Source: B46-G9 sp964548365 (lineage in GTDB: Bacteria > Desulfobacterota > DSM-4660 > Desulfatiglandales > Desulfatiglandaceae). From it: DNA of 64,000 nucleotides. Numbering within the stretch: the first letter of the stretch is position 1; each line of letters begins with the position of its first letter. A program made the translations under genes and the position numbers. Where the stretch lies: positions 1 through 64,000 of the forward strand of contig CAZJRD010000003.1 in the NCBI GenBank assembly GCA_964548365.1. The letters run 5' to 3'. The notes beneath the pieces are model-generated. The model was not told the origin of the DNA and did no database searches. It worked only from the letters and a program-made list of their open reading frames with translations. Shown in pieces: positions 44,937 to 52,501 of the stretch.

Positions 44937-46268
44937 CTATTTTCTTGCCAGAGCATCCTTTGCGGCAAACATATAAGTGTTGTCTGACGGCTTCGCGGCC
45001 AGTTCCGGATGAGTCGCATACTGACACGTTAAGAGATCCTCCAGTGTTGCCTTCATCTGGATTGCAAAGGAGATAAAGTCCGCGTTCTGGGCGGCACCAT
45101 CCCCTTTTTGCAAGACACTCCCTCCCACCAACCGTCCGGTGTTCCTGTCAAATACAAGTTTGGTGCGAATTGGGGTTACTCCTTTCATCATAGGATATTT
45201 GTCAAGGACTTCGGAATATCCGGTTACGGTATTGATTCCGCTCTCCTGAGCCATCTTCTCCGTCAGGCCTGCAGCACCAAGACTCCAATCATAAACGCTC
45301 GTGGCACTGGCGTTGATGACCCCGGGGAAAATCTTCTTCTTCCCTAAAATATTTTGTGCGACGACATTTGCCATAAAGACAGCATTGGTTCCGAATTCAC
45401 CCCGGGTAGGTTCCCCGGTGATAAATGATATTTTTTCGACACAATCGCCTGCGGCATAAATATGGTCTTCACTTGTACGCATATACTGATCGGTTTGAAT
45501 ACCCAGACGCGAAGTCTTCAAGCCTGCCTGAGTGGCCAGTTCAATATTAGGAACCACGCCGACAGATAAGACCGCAAAATCAGCAGAGATAGAATCACCC
45601 CCATCGAGCAGGACATCCACGCCCCCACCATTGCGGGTTGCAAATTCAACAACCTTCCGGTTTGTCAAAAGCTCTAACCCATTTTCCGTCAATGTTTTTT
45701 CAACCTGTCCGATAAATTCCGGTTCGGTCGTAGCCAGGAGGACCTTCGGCAACATCTCGACGATGCTCACTTCAAGACCCATTTCTCTGAGGACAACGGC
45801 CAGCTCAATGCCTATATATCCTCCCCCGATAATGACCGCTTTTCTATTTTTCGCGGCGTATTCACGAAGCCGGGAAAGGTTCCCCAAGGTACGTACCGGA
45901 GTAATTGGACCGCTCTCTACCCCTGGAATCGGTGGGATCAAGGGACGGGAACCCGTGGCCAAGATCAGATCGTTATACACATATATTTCTCCTGCCTGGG
46001 TATACACTTCTCTCTTTGAAGGATCTATTTCCACCACTTCATCCACGATCAGGTCAGCACCGAAATCGGTAACCAGTTTGTTAGAAACCACAAATTTTTC
46101 AATGGGTTCTGACTCAGGGATTCCATAGGGAATCGCACATCGGTTTACATTGATTTCTTCATTCTTTATAAGAGCGACGGACCTACCGGCCTTTTGGGCA
46201 TGTAATGAATGGACAATAACACGTCCTGCCGGTCCACCGCCGATGATAACCACGTCTCTCTTTTCCAT
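44937..46268 (-). CDS. Pyridine nucleotide-disulfide oxidoreductase, CoA-disulfide/persulfide reductase-like
   Basis: The 443-residue flavoprotein has FAD motif VVIIGGGPAGRVIVHSL, NAD motif AVIIGGGYIGIELAVVLREM and a C-terminal dimerisation domain (CQYATHPELAAKPSDN). A single active cysteine, C44 in NVNRCAIPYGI, replaces the CxxC pair, as in NADH oxidase, CoA-disulfide reductase and NADH-dependent persulfide reductase. AAGGAAAGG precedes the ATG. The next gene downstream was a DsrE-family protein, now a remnant. The surrounding TusA, DsrE and Hdr-like genes suggest a persulfide or polysulfide role. Confidence 0.88.
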   Translation of the reverse strand: MEKRDVVIIGGGPAGRVIVHSLHAQKAGRSVALIKNEEINVNRCAIPYGIPESEPIEKFVVSNKLVTDFGADLIVDEVVEIDPSKREVYTQAGEIYVYNDLILATGSRPLIPPIPGVESGPITPVRTLGNLSRLREYAAKNRKAVIIGGGYIGIELAVVLREMGLEVSIVEMLPKVLLATTEPEFIGQVEKTLTENGLELLTNRKVVEFATRNGGGVDVLLDGGDSISADFAVLSVGVVPNIELATQAGLKTSRLGIQTDQYMRTSEDHIYAAGDCVEKISFITGEPTRGEFGTNAVFMANVVAQNILGKKKIFPGVINASATSVYDWSLGAAGLTEKMAQESGINTVTGYSEVLDKYPMMKGVTPIRTKLVFDRNTGRLVGGSVLQKGDGAAQNADFISFAIQMKATLEDLLTCQYATHPELAAKPSDNTYMFAAKDALARK

Positions 46269-46370
46269 TTTTCCTTTCCTTCCTATCGCTACTGCTTCTT
46301 TCGATCCTTTCTATCATCGTTCAGAGCCATAAAATCCGCCTCAGATCAAAATCAGTTACTTTGTCACTTT

Positions 46371-46544
46371 TCAGCGGTTCTTTGGTGAGATCAAAAAACG
46401 ACCCTCCTTATTCTTCTGGAGCTCCCTCTCCCAATAGCCTCGGCGCCTTACACCGAGATTCATTTCCTCGATTTCAACGATGGCATCCACATCGGATTCT
46501 TTTATTCCTCTGATCTTCAGGGATGATAACTCAATCTTTTTCAT
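46371..46544 (-). pseudogene. Truncated GNAT-type acetyltransferase start
   Basis: The 57-residue frame from ATG 46544 begins like a GNAT N-acetyltransferase (LKIRGIKESDVDAIVEIEEMN then LGVRRRGYWERELQ). It then ends at RFLISPKNR before the acetyl-CoA binding core. A good ribosome site (GGGAGGGAAGG) is present, so a short peptide may be made. It is probably a broken gene in the small-gene region beside trxB. Confidence 0.5.
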
Positions 46545-46623
46545 ACCCTTCCCTCCCAATAATATTGATGAGCGGACAAGAAGACCACACGTCTTATCAG
46601 GTTGAATGAGATAAAAGTCTGTG

Positions 46624-46800
46624 TCAAGTCATGACGCCGGTGGACTTGGTGGAATCCAGAGCCGTGGAACCCTTGGCCCTCAGCTTTGGCTTTATGACTT
46701 CTTTGAAGAAGCGCAGGGCTTCGCCACCGTCGTCATCCATGAGAATCTCTTCAATCCTCATTTTTTCCAGGTCTGAAAACTCAAGGACTACTTTCCCCAT
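46624..46800 (-). CDS. Small acidic/basic protein of unknown function
   Basis: A 58-residue protein (MGKVVLEFSDLEKMRIEEIL, then DDDGGEALRFFKEVIKPKLR). Its ATG lies inside the end of the Cys-rich gene upstream (13-base overlap), which argues for translational coupling. The first 25 residues resemble a short amphipathic helix pair. I recognise no family. It is the third gene after trxB on this strand. Confidence 0.55.
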   Translation of the reverse strand: MGKVVLEFSDLEKMRIEEILMDDDGGEALRFFKEVIKPKLRAKGSTALDSTKSTGVMT

Positions 46801-47054
46801 GCCATCTCCTTTTCACCCTGTTCTTCGCCATTCTCAGTTTCGTTCACCCCTTCCCCCTTTGCCTGCCTTTCGAGGCGGTCCCGCTTTTCGCTCTTCTTGC
46901 ACAGCTCCCAAATTATGCACTGGGGGCGATACTTGCAGTAGGTGCAGGGGTCCGTACAGGCCTCACAGTTATCCAGGCACTCCCGGCAATAGCCTATTCC
47001 CATTTTCTGGCACTGAATATAGGCTTCCCTGTCCGGATGGTATCTACACTGCAT
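46788..47054 (-). CDS. Small Cys-rich zinc-finger-like protein
   Basis: The 88-residue protein has ten cysteines within its first 52 residues (C3, C15, C23, C26, C30, C33, C37, C40, C46, C52) and H6. The start MQCRYHPDREAYIQCQKMG and GYCRECLDNC resembles a B-box-like zinc-binding pair. The rest may hold a second metal site. The C-terminal half is charged and probably disordered. A strong GGAGGAG precedes the ATG. It lies 41 bases after trxB, so it may be a redox or metal partner of the thioredoxin reductase. Confidence 0.7.
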   Translation of the reverse strand: MQCRYHPDREAYIQCQKMGIGYCRECLDNCEACTDPCTYCKYRPQCIIWELCKKSEKRDRLERQAKGEGVNETENGEEQGEKEMAWGK

Positions 47055-47095
47055 CAACTCTCCTCCTCGCTTTCCTGGTCTCCCGGGATAGTATC

Positions 47096-48025
47096 TTATT
47101 CCAGATTTTCTATGTAATGTTCGGCCGTAACCGCCGCAATGGCGCCATCGCCCACAGCAGTCACCACCTGCCGCAAAGGAGTATTCCGCACATCGCCGGC
47201 AGAAAAAACACCGGGCACCGAAGTCTCCCGGTGCTGGTCGGTAACAATAAATCCCCAGTCGTTCCGCTTGACGACCTCGGGCAAAAATTCTGTATTGGGC
47301 CTGGTGCCAACCCACACGAAACAACCATCTACCTTCAGGTCCCGGGACTCCTCTGTTTTCACATTTTTCACGGTGACGGAACCGACATTGGTAAGGGCAC
47401 CGTTGATACTCGTCACTACCGAATCCCACACTATTTCGATCTTGTCGTTAGCAAAGGCCCGTTCCTGCAGAATCTTGGCAGCACGCAACTCGTCACGCCG
47501 GTGAATCAGATAGACTTTTTTTGCAAACTTAGTCAGGTAGATGGTCTCCTGCACCGCGGTATCGCCGCCGCCTACCGCCGCGACAACCTGGTCCCGATAA
47601 AACGGTGCATCGCAGGTCCCGCAGAAAGACACTCCCTTTCCATAAAAAAGATCTTCTCCCGGGACGCCCAGCTTCCTGGGTGAGGCGCCCGTGGCGATGA
47701 TGATGGCCTTGGTCGTAATGGTTTTATCGCCGAGATTGATTTTCTTGATGGGCTCGGAAAGATCCAGTGACTGCACCTCCTTGGACTCGATGGGGAGATC
47801 AAAACGCTTGGCCTGCTCAGTCATTTTCATAACCAGGTCAGCCCCGCTCAGACCATCGGGGAAGCCGGGATAATTCTCTATCCAGTCCGTTATGGCTACC
47901 TGTCCTCCCGGCATGAGTTTTTCAAGCAATACAACATTCAACCTGGCACGGGCGGCGTAAAGACCGGCAGTAAGTCCGGCTGGTCCACCCCCGATAATCA
48001 CGAGATCATAATCTGTTTTGTCCAT
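47096..48025 (-). CDS. trxB: Thioredoxin reductase
   Basis: The 309-residue flavoprotein reduces thioredoxin or a similar disulfide protein with NADPH. FAD motif VIIGGGPAGLTAGLYAARA, NADPH motif AVGGGDTAVQETIYL and the redox pair C135-x2-C138 in SFCGTCDAP are present. The C-terminal FAD motif SVPGVFSAGDVRN is intact. GGGGGA precedes the ATG. The leader carries five perfect heptamer repeats at 48087-48121. No thioredoxin gene is in the window. Confidence 0.94.
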   Translation of the reverse strand: MDKTDYDLVIIGGGPAGLTAGLYAARARLNVVLLEKLMPGGQVAITDWIENYPGFPDGLSGADLVMKMTEQAKRFDLPIESKEVQSLDLSEPIKKINLGDKTITTKAIIIATGASPRKLGVPGEDLFYGKGVSFCGTCDAPFYRDQVVAAVGGGDTAVQETIYLTKFAKKVYLIHRRDELRAAKILQERAFANDKIEIVWDSVVTSINGALTNVGSVTVKNVKTEESRDLKVDGCFVWVGTRPNTEFLPEVVKRNDWGFIVTDQHRETSVPGVFSAGDVRNTPLRQVVTAVGDGAIAAVTAEHYIENLE

Positions 48026-48321
48026 GCACTACATCCCCCAAATTCACTCATTTCGAAATTATTTCATACGTTAAGGATTTTAATCCTACGCCTTACGCCT
48101 TACGCCTTACGCCTTACGCCTCAAAAAATATAAATCTGAATATGTAATTGTCCAGTTGATACCGCCCCTCAGAGATAATTTGGATGAAAATATATGGTCG
48201 GAAAAGGAGGGGTGCCGTGAAGGGCACAATACTGCAGGGACCTGCAATAGGCAGGAACTGTTCAAAGTGCATCTTTAACCCGCATTTCTCACGAGCAATC
48301 TACTGTGGCGGCGGATCAGGC
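48026..48321. other. trxB upstream region with heptamer tandem repeat
   Basis: No gene is seen. Five perfect copies of TACGCCT (48087-48121) lie about 60-95 bases before the trxB start, next to a small AT-rich palindrome (aaggatttt/aatcct). The rest may include the trxB promoter and the end of the neighbouring transcript. Confidence 0.6.
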
Positions 48322-48585
48322 CTACTCGCTGTCTATACCTAATTCCCCTTCCGGGATCTTTTCACCCGGCCGCCAGGTGGAAAAGGAGTTGCGGGGAATG
48401 AAGTCTCCTTTGCGCACTTCCCCTTCCACCCACACAATGCGAGTATTGCAATCCCAGACCCGTCTTTCAAGGGCATTTTGTCTTTCTTCGAGGGCCTTTT
48501 CAGCTTTCTCCCTTGTATCATGCACTGAAAGGACCTCTTTTGCTATCTCGTTGAGCTCATGCTCGTCATAGATGAGCGCGTACAT
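48322..48585 (-). CDS. Small hypothetical protein
   Basis: An 87-residue acidic protein with a helical first half (EHELNEIAKEVLSVHDTREKA) and a conserved-looking second half (VWDCNTRIVWVEGEVRKGDF, then FSTWRPGEKIPEGELG). The start is ATG 48585, with AAAGGAGG seven bases upstream; a GTG at 48594 lies in the ribosome site. I recognise no domain. It lies 87 bases after the 234-residue unknown gene on the same strand. Confidence 0.65.
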   Translation of the reverse strand: MYALIYDEHELNEIAKEVLSVHDTREKAEKALEERQNALERRVWDCNTRIVWVEGEVRKGDFIPRNSFSTWRPGEKIPEGELGIDSE

Positions 48586-48672
48586 GACAGACACCTCCTT
48601 TCAGCCCGCTTCACAATATGGAAAACGCAAAGCGAAGCATGTTGAAGCAAACAACCATGGCTTTCCCGAACT

Positions 48673-49377
48673 CTACACGAAAAACCTCTTTTCGTACTTG
48701 ATTGATGCCTGATCGAATTCCTTGTAGAGATCTTTGAGGCGCGCATTGGCAACCTCCACCTGGTCGTCCTTTTCCTCCTCTTCGCGGTCGGTCTGGTAGC
48801 AGGCAAAACACCGCTGGAAATTGTGCTTTTTCGCCAGGCTTTCCACGACAAAATCAATATTGAGAAACGTCTGTGAATTCTGGTAATTCGCAAAGTGCTC
48901 AACCGCGGGAACATACTCCAAATCAATATCGACCGATACCTCGGTACCTTCTTTGGCCATGTGGATGTAGTCGTCTATGGTCAATGTGGGGTCGTGTTCC
49001 TCCTGGTACCCGTCAAATTTTACCAGCATATCTTCCAGCGTGAAAAGCCGCTCTTCCAACTCAATGCCGGCCTTCCTGAGAAGGAAATAATCTCGCTGCA
49101 GGTAACGGTTTGCGATCATCACGGCCTGGGACACATTAGGGCAGAGATTATGTGGGCAACCACGGGCGTAGCATTTCCTAAATGAATATTGTTCCTCATC
49201 TATTTCCCCTTCGAAATGGCAGAGAAACGTATGGGCCTGAAAAGGACTTTCCCGGTGCTGGAAGTCTACCGGGATAACCTCAAAGGTCTGCCTGCACGTC
49301 ACACTGGCGCCCTTGTCCTTAAAAGAAACAAGGTCTGAGACACGGTGAATCCGGCCTTTAGTGAGTTTTTCTTCCAT
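48673..49377 (-). CDS. Conserved-looking Cys-containing protein of unknown function
   Basis: A 234-residue soluble protein with cysteines C28, C53, C69, C74, C79, C190 and C193. C69-x4-C74-x4-C79 (CYARGCPHNLC) and C190-x2-C193 (RCFACYQ) could bind an iron-sulfur cluster or zinc. The C-terminal 40 residues form a charged helix. No family is recognised. The location between DsrE-like and trxB genes suggests a thiol- or electron-transfer role, but that is inference. Confidence 0.7.
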   Translation of the reverse strand: MEEKLTKGRIHRVSDLVSFKDKGASVTCRQTFEVIPVDFQHRESPFQAHTFLCHFEGEIDEEQYSFRKCYARGCPHNLCPNVSQAVMIANRYLQRDYFLLRKAGIELEERLFTLEDMLVKFDGYQEEHDPTLTIDDYIHMAKEGTEVSVDIDLEYVPAVEHFANYQNSQTFLNIDFVVESLAKKHNFQRCFACYQTDREEEEKDDQVEVANARLKDLYKEFDQASIKYEKRFFV

Positions 49378-49553
49378 CGTTGTCTCTCCTATTATCTATT
49401 ATACCCTGTTTTGCCATAAAAATCCATTATTCCCAAAGGACATGTCCCCATAGCCAGGTTTTCTCACCGATCTTCGTCGAGAGACGATGGAAAGACCTAT
49501 AGTAACTGACGACTTTTTGGGGAAACATGAAATACATCCAGGTACCCGCCTGG

Positions 49554-50099
49554 CTATATGAATAGTGAGGCCTTACTTTTATCTGCTTCTTCTAAGAATT
49601 TCGCGACGCCTGCTACCGTTATGTTCGGATAATCAATCAATTCATCCAGGCTGAATCCCATCAAATCCATGGACATCTCGCAAATAATGATTTCAACACC
49701 AAAATCTGCTGCTGTTTTTATCAGCTTTTCGAGGGACATGACGCCTTTCTTTTTCATGAGCCCTTTCATCATTTTTGTGCCCATACCGGCCATGTGCATC
49801 CTTGAAAGTTTCAAACGAGTTGATCCCTTCGGTAGCATCATTCCAAACATTCTGGCCATGAGATCCGCTTTCTTCACACTTTTATCAAGATCCCGCATGG
49901 ATGGGATGCCCCAAAAGGTAAAAAACATGACGACTCGTTCATACATGGCTGCGGCACCCGTTGCGACGATAAAGGCAGCCAATAAATGATCAAGGTCTCC
50001 ACTGAAAACGAGAATGGACAACTGGTCGTCAGGCAAAGCATTTTTAAGACTTTCAACCTGATTTTCCAGCGACTGTATCCGTTGTTCCAGCTCTTCCAT
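49554..50099 (-). CDS. DsrE/DsrF/DrsH-like family protein (DsrE2 type)
   Basis: The 181-residue protein begins with a coiled coil (MEELEQRIQSLENQVESLKN) and then a DsrE-like fold: LSILVFSGDLDHLLAAFIVATGAAAMYERVVMFFTFWG. The conserved cysteine sits in IIICEMSMDLMGF. Methionine-rich runs (about 95-125) match the DsrE2 group, which often contains a membrane-associated hydrophobic part. These proteins move sulfane sulfur between carriers. AAGGAG lies 11 bases before ATG 50099. An in-frame ATG at 50132 lacks a ribosome site. Confidence 0.82.
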   Translation of the reverse strand: MEELEQRIQSLENQVESLKNALPDDQLSILVFSGDLDHLLAAFIVATGAAAMYERVVMFFTFWGIPSMRDLDKSVKKADLMARMFGMMLPKGSTRLKLSRMHMAGMGTKMMKGLMKKKGVMSLEKLIKTAADFGVEIIICEMSMDLMGFSLDELIDYPNITVAGVAKFLEEADKSKASLFI

Positions 50100-50341
50100 C
50101 TTTTGAGTTACTCCTTCATGATATATTGTCATTCAGCGTTTTGAAGAATTCATTGGGATTATATTGCCACGATAATTATTTTTTTGTCCTCTTTGTATTG
50201 AAAAAAGGCTACCCGCAAGGACCCCGAAAAAAGGAAGGATCGGCTGGATCTCTCAATTCCACCGCCGCATTTGCGCGGACGCACCTTCTCTCCTATCGAG
50301 CCCCAGCGTCTCTTGCGAGTGAGATCAAAATGGACTCCTTG

Positions 50342-50713
50342 CTAGTAGACAAGTGCCTGGTCTGCTTCAAGCAGTGCTTCGGTCAACTTTCCGGCAGCCA
50401 TTATTTCTGCCCCTTCGATCAGACTGGACTTCTTGATTTGTCTTTCCTTGATACATGGCGAACACACCCAGAGCTTGCCGCCCAATTCTCGAAAATTGTC
50501 AACTAGTTCCTTTAACGGAGGAAGCCCCGCCGCAAACACATTCTCCATAATTCCCTTTTTTGCCAAATAAACGCCTGTGCCCTGGAGTGCCACAATAGCC
50601 TCCACATCCATGGCCAGAGCCGCGTTCCCTAAGACAAATGGAAGTGAAGCCCTTTCAGGATCCTCCCCTGCATGTGTTGCAATATAAACCACTTTCTCTG
50701 TCTTTTCTGTCAT
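50342..50713 (-). CDS. DsrE-like sulfur-relay protein
   Basis: The 123-residue protein has the DsrE fold (VVYIATHAGEDPERASLPFVLGNAALAMDVEAIVALQGTGVYL) and two conserved cysteines in LWVCSPCIKERQI (about 84 and 87). The second is the equivalent of the sulfur-carrying cysteine of the DsrE/TusD family. A clear GAGAGGAG precedes the ATG. It lies 40 bases after the HdrB-like gene and is probably in the same operon. A truncated copy of the same family lies at 44785-44928. Confidence 0.85.
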   Translation of the reverse strand: MTEKTEKVVYIATHAGEDPERASLPFVLGNAALAMDVEAIVALQGTGVYLAKKGIMENVFAAGLPPLKELVDNFRELGGKLWVCSPCIKERQIKKSSLIEGAEIMAAGKLTEALLEADQALVY

Positions 50714-50753
50714 GGTGTTTCTCCTCTCATTTCAAGTTTGTGTTTTTCTCAGT

Positions 50754-51689
50754 TCAAGATGTATGACGCGCAATCACCGACGACAAGTCTTCCACGTCTG
50801 CACCTGATTTTCTCAGGTTGCCGAGACAAATAGGGCACATGGCCACAATAGGTGCGCCTGTTGAACGCAGCTCCTCGACCCTTCTTCCCATCACTTCCTT
50901 AGACAGGGCAGGAGATATGGACTCTGCGGGCCCCCCACAGCAACTGGTGAAGGCCCCAAAATTCCGTACCTCGTCTACCGTGACACCCAGGTTGGCCAGA
51001 ACCTTCCTCGGTGCATCCGAGAGTTCCAAATACCGTCCATAAAAACAGGGATCGTGAAGGGTAACCCGTGTCCCGTTGCTGTTATTCGATTTCAGGTTGA
51101 TCAATTCAAAATAAGCCTTTACGTCAAAGGCTTCTCCTGTAACTTCCGGGTAGAGCACCTTCAGGGCGTACGTGGTGTGGGGATCCACGGTAATAATTTT
51201 TTTCACCCCGGCCTTCTTGAGTTTTCCCGCCACATACTTCGCGTGCTTGACAAAGCTCTCCTGATCCCCCAAGTCATAGAGCAGGATACCGCTGTAGTCA
51301 TCCAGCTTCGGCTTATAGTAAAAATCAACATTGGACTTGATGAGCAACGTGACGATATTCTGCAATATCTTATTCGCCCGCTTTTTTTCTTTCCCCGATG
51401 TCTTCATGGCGAGGCCTATCCCTGAAAGCCTGCTGGGCACATATTTTGCTGATCCGCTCAAGAAAGCACCGAACTTGGTACCCTCGAATTTTTCAAGAAA
51501 CTTCGTGGATTCTTCAATATAAGGATTGAATTGATACATCAAACCGGTAAAAAGCAATGTGTCACCTTCCCACTTCAGCGGCATTTTTTTCCACCAGGTA
51601 TTATCCATACATTTGGGGATGCCGAAAGGGCCTCTCGTCTTCCTCACATTGGCGGCAACGGCATCTATGATATCCTTCGGGTTATACAT
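50754..51689 (-). CDS. HdrB/HdrD-like CCG-domain protein
   Basis: The 311-residue protein has one complete CCG motif at its C-terminus: DPCFYGRYL, SCCGGPAES, then CPICLGNL. This binds the special [4Fe-4S] cluster of heterodisulfide reductase. The N-terminal half (WEGDTLLFTGLMYQFNPYIEES) has the fold of the first CCG domain but lacks its cysteines. The start is ATG 51689 with GGAGGAGG upstream. It follows the HdrC-like gene and overlaps its end by a base or two. The substrate disulfide in this bacterium is unknown; a persulfide or a DsrC-like protein is possible. Confidence 0.88.
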   Translation of the reverse strand: MYNPKDIIDAVAANVRKTRGPFGIPKCMDNTWWKKMPLKWEGDTLLFTGLMYQFNPYIEESTKFLEKFEGTKFGAFLSGSAKYVPSRLSGIGLAMKTSGKEKKRANKILQNIVTLLIKSNVDFYYKPKLDDYSGILLYDLGDQESFVKHAKYVAGKLKKAGVKKIITVDPHTTYALKVLYPEVTGEAFDVKAYFELINLKSNNSNGTRVTLHDPCFYGRYLELSDAPRKVLANLGVTVDEVRNFGAFTSCCGGPAESISPALSKEVMGRRVEELRSTGAPIVAMCPICLGNLRKSGADVEDLSSVIARHTS

Positions 51690-51690
51690 C

Positions 51691-51993
51691 TCAGGACCTC
51701 CTCCAGTTCGCGACGACATATCGTTTCAGGCCCAAGATCACTTCCCCGGGATCAGCCTCACGTGGGCAGGTCTTGGTACAAAGACCACAATGGAGACAGT
51801 GCCAGAGTTCTTCTGGGTTTTCCAGAATACGGTCCTTGGCCCCAATCTGGATATAGCGGACCATCTTTCTGGGAAAGTGTTCATAGATGAGCGGGCATAT
51901 GGCAGCACAGGTGCCACAGTTGAAACAATCAAGGGCCGTATCAACACCAAATTCGTACAGCTCTTCTGCAAATCCGGGATCAACAACAGTCAT
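51691..51993 (-). CDS. HdrC-like iron-sulfur protein
   Basis: The 100-residue protein has two classic [4Fe-4S] motifs: CFNCGTCAAICPL and CLHCGLCTKTCPR. It is the HdrC-type electron carrier to the HdrB-like subunit. A strong GGAGGAG precedes the ATG. It lies 100 bases after the winged-helix gene and overlaps HdrB. Together they make a soluble or membrane-facing disulfide-reducing pair. Confidence 0.92.
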   Translation of the reverse strand: MTVVDPGFAEELYEFGVDTALDCFNCGTCAAICPLIYEHFPRKMVRYIQIGAKDRILENPEELWHCLHCGLCTKTCPREADPGEVILGLKRYVVANWRRS

Positions 51994-52096
51994 TCTTTCT
52001 CCTCCTCGTAACTGCCCTCTTTCTTCAGGTGCCTTGTTTGCAGTTACATTCCTTAAAGAACTTCAGAAGCAAAACTCGGGGAATCGTCACCGGGTT

Positions 52097-52426
52097 CTAC
52101 CCTTCCTGGGCTGTCTCTTCCTGGGGAGTTTCTTCCGCAACTACTGTATAACGAAAGTAGGCACCGTCCTTATCTCCTTCCACAATTTCCCCGTATTTTT
52201 TCATCGTGGCAAGGTACCAAAACACCTCCGCAGATGGCATGCCTGTCCGCTCCACCACTACAGGTACAGTTGCTCCCTCAGCACCCAGTGCATCCTTTAT
52301 TGCTTTTATGGCCTTCTTTTGCTCCTTTATCTTGGCCGTAGCCGCTGCAATCTTTTGCTTGCGGGCCTTCCGGAGCGCCTTCATGGCTTCCTTTTTTGCA
52401 TCCTTTTCAGCGCTATCTTCCGTCAT
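52097..52426 (-). CDS. Small coiled-coil/winged-helix protein
   Basis: The 109-residue protein starts with a lysine- and alanine-rich coil (about 8-45) and ends with a winged-helix-like part (GATVPVVVERTGMPSAEVFWYLATMKKYGEIVEGD). The start is ATG 52426 with AGAGAGG upstream; the longer frame to 52450 adds eight residues. It sits between HdrA and HdrC genes. Small winged-helix proteins in this position occur with Hdr-like operons of sulfate reducers; whether they regulate or join the complex is not known. Confidence 0.7.
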   Translation of the reverse strand: MTEDSAEKDAKKEAMKALRKARKQKIAAATAKIKEQKKAIKAIKDALGAEGATVPVVVERTGMPSAEVFWYLATMKKYGEIVEGDKDGAYFRYTVVAEETPQEETAQEG

Positions 52427-52501
52427 GGGAACCTCTCTCATATTTTCCAAAAATATCCGGATCCAGCTTCAAACCACCGTCAGCCTTCAGCCTATCAACC
52501 T

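Noticed and set aside
46631..47683. A 350-residue open frame on the plus strand across trxB and the Cys-rich gene
   Set aside because: It runs opposite to trxB, whose domains and motifs are clear, and the translated frame has no family pattern.
48087..48121. The heptamer array as part of a CRISPR locus
   Set aside because: The units are directly adjacent, only 7 bases long and without spacers; no cas gene is near.
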